From NCBI RefSeq assembly GCF_900291015.1, contig NZ_OLKL01000048.1:39410-103409 (forward strand): a DNA stretch of 64,000 nt, read 5' to 3'. Positions 8,316 to 16,172 of this stretch are shown piece by piece. The DNA is from Pseudomonas persica (GTDB lineage Bacteria > Pseudomonadota > Gammaproteobacteria > Pseudomonadales > Pseudomonadaceae). Made by a program: the position numbers and the translations under genes. The notes below the pieces were generated by a model. That model saw nothing but the letters and a program-made list of their open reading frames with translations. It was not told where the DNA came from and made no database searches. Every line of letters starts with the position of its first letter. Position 1 is the stretch's first letter.

Positions 8316-8723
8316 ATGAAACGCCATCTGCTGACCCTGACCCTGTCCATCCTGGCTGCCAACGCTTTTGCCCTGCCAGCCGACGAGCAACACCTGACCG
8401 CCGAATCGCGTTCCAGCGCTGCGGAAATCGCCCAGCCGCTGAAAACCGTTGCCGAAGGTGGTTCCGATCGCCTGATCGAACGTACCGGCCGGGTTGCCGA
8501 AGGTGGCTCTGATCGCCTGATCGAACGCACTGGCCGGATTGCCGAAGGTGGTTCCGATCGCCTGATCGAACGCACTGGCCGGGTTGCCGAAGGTGGCTCT
8601 GATCGCCTGATCGAACGCACGGGCCGCGTTGCCGAAGGTGGCTCTGATCGCCTGATCGAACGTACCGGCCGCGTTGCCGAAGGTGGCTCCGATCGCCTGG
8701 TTGAACTCAGCCGTGTGAGCTGA
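8316..8723 (+). CDS. Secreted protein of 15-residue tandem repeats
   Basis: A 135-residue protein with signal peptide MKRHLLTLTLSILAANAFA (cut near FAL-PA) and a short linker. Then come five full copies and one partial copy of AEGGSDRLIERTGRV, ending with SRVS. The repeats are encoded by a 45-bp DNA tandem repeat (about 8447-8710) differing by a few silent bases and one Val/Ile change. A GAGAGGAGC ribosome site precedes the ATG. No cysteines or lipobox are present. I recall similar repeat proteins in P. putida under uninformative names. Function unknown; the repeats could form a repetitive amphipathic periplasmic structure. Confidence 0.75.
   Translation: MKRHLLTLTLSILAANAFALPADEQHLTAESRSSAAEIAQPLKTVAEGGSDRLIERTGRVAEGGSDRLIERTGRIAEGGSDRLIERTGRVAEGGSDRLIERTGRVAEGGSDRLIERTGRVAEGGSDRLVELSRVS
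8447..8710 (+). repeat. 45-bp in-frame tandem repeat, six units
   Basis: Six head-to-tail copies of a 45-bp unit (GCCGAAGGTGGCTCTGATCG and following) make up the second half of the coding region. Units differ mainly by T/C changes at third positions. Copy number is likely to vary between strains by slippage or recombination. Confidence 0.9.
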
Positions 8724-8771
8724 TCGCCATGCCCGAAAAGAGCAACCTTTGCCACAACGCCTGCTCCCCTC

Positions 8772-8806
8772 CAGGCCCGGTCCATTGACCGGGCTTTGTT
8801 TTTTTA
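8772..8806 (+). terminator. Rho-independent terminator after the repeat-protein gene
   Basis: The hairpin GCCCGGTC-CATT-GACCGGGC is followed directly by TTTGTTTTTTT, 50 bp past the stop codon at 8723. Confidence 0.85.
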
Positions 8807-8845
8807 ACTAGAGTGCCCAGCCTTACCGTCACAGAAGCCCGCACC

Positions 8846-9478
8846 ATGCTGCCGCGCGCCGAACAGAAGCTACAGACCCGCCAGGCCCTGCTCGATGCCG
8901 CCTGCCAGCTCATGGAGAGTGGCCGTGGTTTCGGCAGTATCAGCCTGCGCGAAGTGGCAAAGACGGCCGGCATCGTACCCACCGGCTTTTACCGGCATTT
9001 TTCCGACATGGACGCCCTGGGCCTGGCCCTGGTGGCCGAAATCGACACCACCTTCCGCCAGACTATCCGCCTGGTGCGCCACAATGAATTCGAACTGGGC
9101 GGCATCACCGACGCCTCGGTGCGCATCTTCCTCGACGTGGTCGCCGCCCACCGCGCGCAGTTCCTGTTTCTCGCCCGTGAGCAGTACGGCGGTTCGCAGG
9201 CCGTACGCCAGGCCATTGCCCGCCTGCGCCAGGACATCAGCGACGACCTGGCCACCGACCTGGCGCGGATGAAGCGCTGGCAGCATCTGGACAGCGCGGC
9301 CCTGACGGTGATGGCCGACCTGGTGGTGAAGACCGTGTTCGCCACCCTGCCCGAGCTTATCGACAGCCCCGAGGCGGGTTATCCACAGGCGCTGACGCCG
9401 CAGGAAAAGATCACCCAGCAGTTGCGCTTCATCTTCGTCGGGGCGCGGCATTGGCAGGGGCTTGGCAACCCGAGCTGA
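8846..9478 (+). CDS. TetR-family transcriptional regulator, FabR/DesT-like
   Basis: A 210-residue protein whose N-terminal 60 residues are a TetR helix-turn-helix: RQALLDAACQLMESGRGFGS, SLREVAKTAGIVPTGFYRHF. The recognition helix and the following SDMDALGLALV closely match E. coli FabR and P. aeruginosa DesT, which sense acyl-CoA saturation and repress unsaturated-fatty-acid genes. The likely role here is control of membrane lipid unsaturation. No desaturase gene is adjacent, so targets must be elsewhere. The ATG at 8846 aligns with the family; a GTG at 8813 is possible in frame. Confidence 0.75.
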   Translation: MLPRAEQKLQTRQALLDAACQLMESGRGFGSISLREVAKTAGIVPTGFYRHFSDMDALGLALVAEIDTTFRQTIRLVRHNEFELGGITDASVRIFLDVVAAHRAQFLFLAREQYGGSQAVRQAIARLRQDISDDLATDLARMKRWQHLDSAALTVMADLVVKTVFATLPELIDSPEAGYPQALTPQEKITQQLRFIFVGARHWQGLGNPS

Positions 9479-9481
9479 TCG

Positions 9482-9599
9482 GTAGCCTGTACTGGCCTCT
9501 TCGCGGGTGAACCCGCTCCCACAGGTACGGCACCGGACCTGAGGGCAGCGCAATACCTGTGGGAGCGGGTTCACCCGCGAAGAGGCCGGCACAGGCTAC
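9482..9599. repeat. REP pair
   Basis: Perfectly facing REPs (GCCTCTTCGCGGGTGAACCC with CTCCCACAGG, and complement). The outer arms extend to GTAGCCTGT/ACAGGCTAC, giving a very long hairpin between two co-directional genes. Confidence 0.9.
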
Positions 9600-9654
9600 C
9601 CACAACCCCAGTTCTGCTACCATGGCGCCCTGCCCGACAGCGACGAGCGCCGAA

Positions 9655-10752
9655 ATGTCCGACCCCCGCCCCACCCTGCCCGAACTGGCCCGCTTCAACC
9701 AGCACTTCGCCGAACGCATCGTGCCGTTGTGGCAAGGCCCGGGCTGGAACGCCGACATGGCCCTGCCCTACGAGGCCCTGGACGCCCAGCATCAACCGTT
9801 GCCGGTACAGCGCTATCGGGCCATGGCCTGCGCACGCCAGCTCTACCTGTTCAGCAGCCGTATCGGGCAACCCGGCGCAGCCGAGCGCGCCGCCGCCTTG
9901 TTCCGATCACTGCAGAAGCACTTCCACGACGCCGAGCACGGCGGCTGGTTCTACAGCATCGACGCCCAGGGCAAACCGCTGGACCGGCGCAAGGACCTGT
10001 ACACCCATGCCTTCATCGTCTTCGCCTGTGCGCACTACTGGGGCAAGGTACGTGACAACCTGGTGGAGTCCACGCTGAACGCCGCGCTGGACATCATCGA
10101 CCAGCAGTTCGCCCGCGACGATGGCCTGTACGAAGCCAGCCTCGGTGAAGACTGGGCCGATCTTGGCAGCGGCCCGCTGCAAAATCCGCAGATGCACCTG
10201 GCCGAAGCCTTCCTGCAAGTGCTGGCGGTGCGTGACGACGAGCATGCCCGGCAGTCGCTGCTGCAACTGTGCGAGGCGCTGCAGGCGCACTTCATCGAAC
10301 CGGCCCACGGCCTGATGCTGGAAAAGCCACGCGGCGTTGTGGATAACTGGTTCGAGCCGGGGCACCAGTTCGAGTGGTTCTACCTGCTGCATACCTCCCC
10401 GCTGCTGCGTGACACGCCGCTGCATGCGTCCATCGACCGGGCTTTCGGCTACGCCGAACAGTACGGGGTAAAGGATGCCGCGGTGCTGGCGATGCTGGAT
10501 GTGGATGGCCAGGTGCTGGATGCCACCCAGCGCATCTGGGCGCAGGCGGAGTACCTGCGGGCGCTGGTGCTGCGGGCGGGGGGCGAGGCGAAGCTGGCTG
10601 GGCAGTTGCAGGCGCTGGAGGCACGGTTTCTGCGCGACGCGGGCTGGTACGAGTGCCGCGATGGTGAAGGCAATGTCAGCCGGCATGACATGCCCTCGAC
10701 TACGCCCTACCACCTGGCGACTTGCCTGGAAGGTTTGCAGCGCCTGAGCTGA
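9655..10752 (+). CDS. AGE-family (N-acylglucosamine 2-epimerase-like) sugar isomerase/epimerase
   Basis: A product of about 365 residues with the (alpha/alpha)6-barrel features of the AGE superfamily: repeated paired helices and the conserved active-site segments GGWFYSID (about 90-97), KDLYTHAFIVFA (about 107-118), NPQMHLAEAFLQ, EPGHQFEWFYLL and IWAQAEYLRAL. These contain the conserved His and Glu residues used for sugar ring opening and proton transfer. Members include AGE, cellobiose 2-epimerase, YihS and mannose isomerase; YihS/mannose-isomerase-like is most likely by length. Substrate is not determinable. The start at 9655 is uncertain; an ATG at 9622 is in frame. Confidence 0.8.
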   Translation: MSDPRPTLPELARFNQHFAERIVPLWQGPGWNADMALPYEALDAQHQPLPVQRYRAMACARQLYLFSSRIGQPGAAERAAALFRSLQKHFHDAEHGGWFYSIDAQGKPLDRRKDLYTHAFIVFACAHYWGKVRDNLVESTLNAALDIIDQQFARDDGLYEASLGEDWADLGSGPLQNPQMHLAEAFLQVLAVRDDEHARQSLLQLCEALQAHFIEPAHGLMLEKPRGVVDNWFEPGHQFEWFYLLHTSPLLRDTPLHASIDRAFGYAEQYGVKDAAVLAMLDVDGQVLDATQRIWAQAEYLRALVLRAGGEAKLAGQLQALEARFLRDAGWYECRDGEGNVSRHDMPSTTPYHLATCLEGLQRLS

Positions 10753-10844
10753 CCTCTTCGCGGGTAAACCCGCTCCCACAGGAATGGCGCCACCTCTGAA
10801 ACCGATGCAGTACCTGTGGGAGCGGGTTCACCCGCGAAAAGGCC
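10751..10844. repeat. REP pair
   Basis: Facing REPs (ACCTCTTCGCGGGTAAACCC and GGGTTCACCCGCGAAAAGGC) between the convergent epimerase-like and dehydrogenase genes. Confidence 0.9.
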
Positions 10845-10850
10845 CTCGGA

Positions 10851-11618
10851 TCAACCCTTGACCGACCGGTCGATCGAGAACCCTGCCCAGTCCTGGCTCA
10901 CCGGCATCAGCTCGAGGCTGTTGATGTTGATATGCGCCGGCTGGTTGAGAATCCAGAAGATGGTCTCGGCAATGTCCTGCGGCTGGATCGGCTCGGCGCC
11001 GGCGTAGGTGGCGTCGTACTTGGCCTGGTCACCGCCGAAGCGCACCAGCGAGAACTCGCTCTCACACAGACCAGGCTCGATGTTGCTCACCCGCACGCCA
11101 GTACCCCGCAAATCGCAGCGCAGGCTCAGCGAGAACTGGCCGACGAAGGCCTTGGTGCCGCCGTACACGTTGCTGCCCGGGTACGGGTAGTTACCCGCTA
11201 CGGAACCTACGTTGAGGATCGACGCCCCCCGGCCATGGGCGATCAGTCGTGGCAGCAGCAGGCGGGTGGTGTACATCAGGCCTTTGATGTTGGTGTCGAC
11301 CATGGTTTCCCAGTCATCCAGGCTGCAGTTCTGCGCCGCGTCCACACCCAGCGCCAGGCCTGCGTTGTTGACCAGGCCGCGCAGCTTGTCGAAGCCGGTC
11401 GGCAGGTTGGCGATGGCCTGCTCCATGGCCTTGCGGTCACGCACGTCGAGCACCAGGCCGTGTACTTCGGTCTTGGCCGACAGCTCGGCGCACAGGGCGT
11501 CCAGGCGCTCCTTGCGGCGACCAGTGAGCACCAGCTTCCAGCCGGCTTCGGCGAAGCGGCGAGCAGTGGCCTCGCCGAAACCGGAAGTCGCGCCAGTGAT
11601 GAATACGGTGGACGTCAT
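10851..11618 (-). CDS. Short-chain dehydrogenase/reductase, YdfG-like
   Basis: A 255-residue classical SDR: cofactor loop TGATSGFGEA at residues 8-17, NNAG near 84-87, catalytic Ser in NVGSVAG and the YxxxK motif in YGGTKAF. The downstream sequence IEPGLCESEFSLVRF and the C-terminal NINSLELMPVSQDWAG match E. coli YdfG, an NADP-dependent 3-hydroxy-acid/serine dehydrogenase that also reduces malonic semialdehyde. The likely role is reduction of small aldehydes or 3-oxo-acids in the cytoplasm. Start chosen at 11618 with GAGGAA 7 nt upstream. Confidence 0.85.
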   Translation of the reverse strand: MTSTVFITGATSGFGEATARRFAEAGWKLVLTGRRKERLDALCAELSAKTEVHGLVLDVRDRKAMEQAIANLPTGFDKLRGLVNNAGLALGVDAAQNCSLDDWETMVDTNIKGLMYTTRLLLPRLIAHGRGASILNVGSVAGNYPYPGSNVYGGTKAFVGQFSLSLRCDLRGTGVRVSNIEPGLCESEFSLVRFGGDQAKYDATYAGAEPIQPQDIAETIFWILNQPAHININSLELMPVSQDWAGFSIDRSVKG

Positions 11619-12209
11619 GCTCTGTTCCTCGCGGTGGATTGTCATCGGCAGTTTTGCAGCATGCCCGCGCCGGGCGCTGGCAGCAACCCGTCGAGGGTGC
11701 TGTTCATTTTTTGTTCATCTGCGGAAAACCCTTGCAGCAGAGGGCTCGGCGCCAGCTATGCGCACGTTATCCACAAGTCTTTCCCCACGGATTGGGGGCA
11801 ACTTGTCCACCGCGCGGAAACCTTTCAGCAGCTTGTGGTCGGTGGATATCTTTTCGGTGATGGCGCAAGGCTTTCAAGCATGCCGCCTGCAGCGGTCTGT
11901 CCAAGGTTTTTTCACAGAGTTATCCACAGGACATGCATCGCTCTGCGCATGCATGCAGGGCTTTGAAAAGCTTGGGAAATCATCCACAAGGGCGATGTGA
12001 TCAAAAATTGATCATAGCTCTGCAGGGCTTGCTACCAAAGGGCTTGAGGGATATGCCACCATGTTTTCCACAGGCGGTTCCACATTATCCGTGGAAAAGA
12101 TCCGGCCTGTGGAAACAAGGGTCTGGGAGGGGTGGAGGGGTGTATGGGTACAGGTGCGCGACAAGTTGTCCACATTTGGATGGGGCCGCAAAGCGGCCCC
12201 GAATACAAC
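11619..12209. other. 590-bp gene-free region with a cluster of DnaA-box-like motifs
   Basis: No credible ORF. On the plus strand TTATCCACA occurs exactly at 11767-11775 and 11920-11928. One-mismatch forms are at 11980 (TCATCCACA), 12064 (TTTTCCACA) and 12166 (TTGTCCACA), and a two-mismatch form TTGTCCACC is at 11803. All have the same orientation, and weaker inverted copies lie near 12090 and 12108. A palindrome TGATCAAAAATTGATCA sits at 11998-12014. This density is far above chance for a nonamer. The ydfG-like promoter must also lie here, probably in the right-to-left direction. Confidence 0.6.
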
Positions 12210-12926
12210 TCAGTGTCCACCAAGATAGGCGTTTCGCACCTCTTCGTTGACCAGCAGCTCCTGCCCGGTCCCGGTCATGCGAATCTGCCCGTTGACCATC
12301 ACATACGCCCGGTCCGACAGTTTCAGCGCATGGTTGGCGTTCTGCTCCACCAGGAAAATGGTCATCCCGGTCTTGGCCAGCTCACGCAGGGTCGAGAAGA
12401 TCTGCTTGACCACGATCGGCGCCAGCCCCAGCGATGGCTCGTCCAGCAGCAACAGCTTTGGCCGGCTCATCAGCGCGCGGGCAATGGCCAGCATCTGCTG
12501 CTCGCCACCGGACATGGTCATGGCCCGCTGGTTACGCCGCTCTTTCAAGCGCGGAAACAGCTCGTACATGCGCTGCATGTCTTCGTCGGCATGTTTGTCG
12601 CCGATGGGGATGGTGCCCATCATCAGGTTTTCCTCGACAGTCATGTCGGGGAACACCCGACGCCCTTCCGGCGACTGGGCGATGCCGTTGGAGGCGATGT
12701 AGTGCGACGACTTGCGGGTGATGTCGGTACCGCGGTACACGATATGTCCCGACGCCGCCCGCGGCTGGCCGAAGATCGACATCAGCAGGGTCGACTTGCC
12801 GGCACCGTTGGCGCCGATCAGGCTGACCGTCTCGCCCTCGTTGATGTGCATCGAGACTTTTTTCAGCGCCTGGATCGGGCCGTAGAACACGTCCAGATCC
12901 TTCAGTTCGAGAATGGGTGCACTCAT
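12210..12926 (-). CDS. livF: Branched-chain amino acid ABC transporter, ATP-binding protein LivF
   Basis: A 238-residue ATPase: Walker A GANGAGKST (about residues 38-46), signature MSGGEQQ, Walker B LLLLDEPSLGL and the switch His in FLVEQN. Start and sequence fit LivF/BraG. It pairs with LivG to power uptake of leucine, isoleucine and valine (and often alanine) through LivHM. Last gene of livKHMGF; its ATG overlaps the livG stop by 4 bp, indicating translational coupling. Confidence 0.95.
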   Translation of the reverse strand: MSAPILELKDLDVFYGPIQALKKVSMHINEGETVSLIGANGAGKSTLLMSIFGQPRAASGHIVYRGTDITRKSSHYIASNGIAQSPEGRRVFPDMTVEENLMMGTIPIGDKHADEDMQRMYELFPRLKERRNQRAMTMSGGEQQMLAIARALMSRPKLLLLDEPSLGLAPIVVKQIFSTLRELAKTGMTIFLVEQNANHALKLSDRAYVMVNGQIRMTGTGQELLVNEEVRNAYLGGH

Positions 12927-13798
12927 ACCAGTTCCTCTTCATCGGCACCCAGGTAGGCGGCGATCACCGTCGGGTTGTGGCGGATGTCCTGCGGCGCGCC
13001 TTCGGCAATCACGTTGCCGTGGTCGAGCACCACGATATGGTCGGAAATGCTCATGACCATGCCCATGTCGTGTTCGATCAGCACCACGGTGATGTCGTGC
13101 TCATCACGCAGCACGCGGATCATGCGGCTGAGGGCCTCGGTTTCCTGCGGGTTCAGGCCAGCCGCCGGTTCGTCCAGGCAGATGATCTTCGGCCGCGTGC
13201 ACATGGCCCGGGCGATTTCCAGGCGGCGCTGCTGGCCGTACGACAACTCGCCAGCCAGGCGGTTGGCGCAATCGACCAGGTCGACCACTTCCAGCCAATA
13301 GAATGCGTGGTCCAGCGCATCACTCTCGGCCTTGCGGTAAGCCTTGGTATTGAGCACCCCGGCCAGCAGGTTGCGATTGACCCACATGTGCTGGGCCACC
13401 AGCAGGTTCTCCACCACCGACATTTCCTTGAACAGGCGAATGTTCTGGAAGGTGCGCGCCAGGCCGGCGCGGTTGACCAGGTGGGTACCGCCGAACATCT
13501 TGTAGTACATGCGGTTGGCAAAGCGCGCCGGCGAGACGAAGTCGGCAGCCTGGAAGCGCTCGCCGAGCAGCTGGATGACGTTGGTGTGGCTGCCGCGCAC
13601 GTTCAGCTCGATGCGCCCGCCACTGGCCTTGTAGAAACCGGTCAGGCAGTTGAACACGGTGGTTTTGCCGGCACCGTTGGGGCCAATCAGGGCGAAGATC
13701 TGGTTGCGCCGGACCTTCAGGCTGACATCGCTGAGCGCCTTGATGCCACCGAACTGCATCATCAGGTTGTCGACCGAGAGAATGATATCGTCGCTCAT
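12923..13798 (-). CDS. livG: Branched-chain amino acid ABC transporter, ATP-binding protein LivG
   Basis: A 291-residue ATPase with Walker A GPNGAGKTT, signature LSYGQQRRLEIAR, Walker B IICLDEPAAGLNPQE and the LivG-specific long insert between Walker A and signature. The C-terminus carries the IAAYLGADEEE tail usual in LivG/BraF. Partner of LivF. Overlaps livM by 4 bp upstream. Confidence 0.95.
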   Translation of the reverse strand: MSDDIILSVDNLMMQFGGIKALSDVSLKVRRNQIFALIGPNGAGKTTVFNCLTGFYKASGGRIELNVRGSHTNVIQLLGERFQAADFVSPARFANRMYYKMFGGTHLVNRAGLARTFQNIRLFKEMSVVENLLVAQHMWVNRNLLAGVLNTKAYRKAESDALDHAFYWLEVVDLVDCANRLAGELSYGQQRRLEIARAMCTRPKIICLDEPAAGLNPQETEALSRMIRVLRDEHDITVVLIEHDMGMVMSISDHIVVLDHGNVIAEGAPQDIRHNPTVIAAYLGADEEELV

Positions 13799-15105
13799 GG
13801 CGCCACTCCTTTACGCGGGGTCACACCGGTACGGCTGATGCGGATCAGCCCGCGCGGTCGCCAGATCATCATCAGCACCATCAGCACCCCGAACAGCAGC
13901 ACGCGGTATTCGGAGAAGCTGCGCAGCAGTTCTGGCGCTACGGTCAGCACGAACGCGGCGATCACCACACCCACGGTCGAGCCCATGCCGCCGAGCACCA
14001 CGATGGCGAGAATCAGCGCCGACTCGAAGAAGGTGAACGACGACGGGTTGACGAAGCCCTGGTAAGTGGCGAAGAACACCCCGGCCAGGCCGGCGGTGGA
14101 GGCACCCAGGGTAAACGCCGAAAGCTTGACCAGCACGTGGTTCAGGCCCATCGAGCGGCAGGCGATTTCGTCTTCGCGCAGCGCTTCCCAGGCGCGGCCG
14201 ACCGGCATGCGGGTCAGGCGGTGTTTGATGTAAAGCACGGCCAGCACGACGATGAACAGCACCGCGTAAATGAACACGAACTTGAGGGTGGCGTTGTACT
14301 CGAAGCCGAAGAACTCGTGGATCGGTACCCCGCCGTCCTTGGCCCGGCGGCCGAACTCCAGGCCGAAGAAGGTTGGCGACGGTGCCGGCATGCCGTTGGG
14401 GCCGCCGGTGAACGACAGCCAGTTGTTCAGCACCAGGCGAATAATTTCGCCGAAGCCCAGGGTCACGATCGCCAGGTAGTCACCGTGCATCCGTAGCACC
14501 GGGAAGCCGAGGATGCACCCTGCCAGCGCCGCGGCGATGGCAGCCAGTGGCAGCACGCTCCAGAAACCCAGGCCCAGGTACTGGTAACCCAGCGCCAGGC
14601 CGTAGGCGCCGATGGCATAGAACGCCACGTAGCCCAGGTCGAGCAGGCCGGCCAGGCCGACCACGATGTTCAGGCCCAGGCCCAGCAGCACGTAGATCAG
14701 CCCGAGGATGACCACGGTCAGCAGGTACTTGTTGGCGAAGATCGGGAAGACGATGGCGATCACCACCAGCGCCGGAATGATGTAGCGCAGGCGTGACACG
14801 TAGTCCGGCGCGCGCACATGCACGCCCGAGCCACCGCTTTCGAAGCCCTGGAGCATGCGCGAGCCGACAGCAGTCTGCAGGTACAGGCTGAGCAGGAAGC
14901 GCCCCAGCATCACCCCGCCGACCAGCCAGGCGACGCGCTGCGGCTCGGCATTGAAGCTGTAGCCATCGAGCACCACGCCGACCACAGGGCCAAACACGAT
15001 AAGTGCCAGCAGGCCGGCGACAATGGTCTCCAGCAGGCTGCGTTTAAGGTCGAAACCCTTGTTGGTTTCGCTTACAGCGGCAGTTTTGGCAATGGACATG
15101 TTCAC
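13795..15105 (-). CDS. livM: Branched-chain amino acid ABC transporter permease LivM
   Basis: A 436-residue inner-membrane protein with about ten hydrophobic helices. The N-terminal 90-100-residue extension is typical of the gamma-proteobacterial LivM/BraE. The conserved LivM core GLNIVVGLAGLLDLGYVAFYAIGAY and the EAA-like cytoplasmic loop GRAWEALREDEIACRSMG contact the ATPases. Forms the channel with LivH. Its start overlaps the livH stop (15102-15105). Confidence 0.95.
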   Translation of the reverse strand: MNMSIAKTAAVSETNKGFDLKRSLLETIVAGLLALIVFGPVVGVVLDGYSFNAEPQRVAWLVGGVMLGRFLLSLYLQTAVGSRMLQGFESGGSGVHVRAPDYVSRLRYIIPALVVIAIVFPIFANKYLLTVVILGLIYVLLGLGLNIVVGLAGLLDLGYVAFYAIGAYGLALGYQYLGLGFWSVLPLAAIAAALAGCILGFPVLRMHGDYLAIVTLGFGEIIRLVLNNWLSFTGGPNGMPAPSPTFFGLEFGRRAKDGGVPIHEFFGFEYNATLKFVFIYAVLFIVVLAVLYIKHRLTRMPVGRAWEALREDEIACRSMGLNHVLVKLSAFTLGASTAGLAGVFFATYQGFVNPSSFTFFESALILAIVVLGGMGSTVGVVIAAFVLTVAPELLRSFSEYRVLLFGVLMVLMMIWRPRGLIRISRTGVTPRKGVAP

Positions 15106-16016
15106 ACCTTAGCCACGAGCGGGCGACCCAGCAGGCCTTGTGGGCGGAAGATAAGGATCATCACCAGCAGCGAGAAGCTGAACACGTCCTTGTAGTCGGA
15201 GTTGATCAGGCCAGAGAACAGCGACTCGGAAATGCCCAGGATGATCCCGCCGAGCATGGCGCCAGGCAGCGAACCGATACCGCCGAGCACCGCGGCGGTG
15301 AACGCCTTGATACCGATGATGAAGCCGGCATAGAAGTCGAAGGTGCCGTAGTTCATGGTGATCAGCACGCCGGCCAGGGCGGCCATCACCGCACCGATGA
15401 CGAACACATAGGAGATCACCCGGTCGGTGTTGATGCCGAGGATCGAGGCCATCTTGCGGTCTTGCTGGGTGGCACGGCACATGCGGCCGAGCTTGGTGTA
15501 CTTGATCACGTAGGTGAGCAGGCCCATGCCGACAAAGGCCGCCACCAGGATGAAGATCTTGGTGTAGGTCAGTTGCACGAAGCCGGTACCGACTTCGACG
15601 CGCATGGCGCCTTCGAGCAGGGTCGGCACGCCTTGCTGGCGGGCGCCTTGGCTGATCTGCGCGTAGTTCTGCAGGATCAGCGAGATGCCGATGGCACTGA
15701 TCAGCGGTGCCAGGCGGGTAGAGTTGCGCAGGGGTTTGTAGGCGATGCGTTCAATGGTGAAGCCGTACACGCCGGTGACGACGATGGTGAACAACAAGGT
15801 GCCCAGCATCAACAGGGGGAACGACTCGATACCGAAATAAGCCAGCAATGCCAGGCTGATTGCCGCGAGGTACGCGGAGATCATGTACACCTCGCCGTGC
15901 GCGAAGTTGATCATGCCGATGATGCCATAGACCATTGTGTAGCCGATGGCGATCAGGCCATAGACCGACCCGAGGGTCAGGCCGTTGACCAGTTGCTGCA
16001 GGAAAATACCATCCAT
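15102..16016 (-). CDS. livH: Branched-chain amino acid ABC transporter permease LivH
   Basis: A 304-residue permease with about eight membrane helices. The family signatures YGLIAIGYTMVYGIIGMINFAHGE at the N-terminus and LGRMCRATQQDRKMASILGI in the coupling loop are clear. It is separated from livK by a 156-bp gap holding a weak hairpin, commonly where full-length livK message is partly terminated so that binding protein is made in excess; that is inference here. Confidence 0.95.
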   Translation of the reverse strand: MDGIFLQQLVNGLTLGSVYGLIAIGYTMVYGIIGMINFAHGEVYMISAYLAAISLALLAYFGIESFPLLMLGTLLFTIVVTGVYGFTIERIAYKPLRNSTRLAPLISAIGISLILQNYAQISQGARQQGVPTLLEGAMRVEVGTGFVQLTYTKIFILVAAFVGMGLLTYVIKYTKLGRMCRATQQDRKMASILGINTDRVISYVFVIGAVMAALAGVLITMNYGTFDFYAGFIIGIKAFTAAVLGGIGSLPGAMLGGIILGISESLFSGLINSDYKDVFSFSLLVMILIFRPQGLLGRPLVAKV

Positions 16017-16172
16017 AACGCAATCTCACCTGATTGAGATTGCACGAGCGCCGACCACGGCGGGCCTGGAACAAGGCGGCCCTCGCAGCGCAGTACTGTG
16101 CAGATCTACGGATAAAGACAGGTACCGCGGGGCTTTGGCCCGGGGCAGACGCGCCCGGGCCATGGGCCGTTG

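Noticed and set aside
8447..8710. Regular repeats that could suggest a CRISPR array
   Set aside because: The units are contiguous with no spacers, stay in frame and encode protein repeats; no cas genes nearby.
11767..12174. Reading the DnaA-box cluster as the chromosomal origin
   Set aside because: No dnaA, dnaN, rpmH or gidA neighbours, no clear AT-rich unwinding element, and genes on both sides are metabolic.
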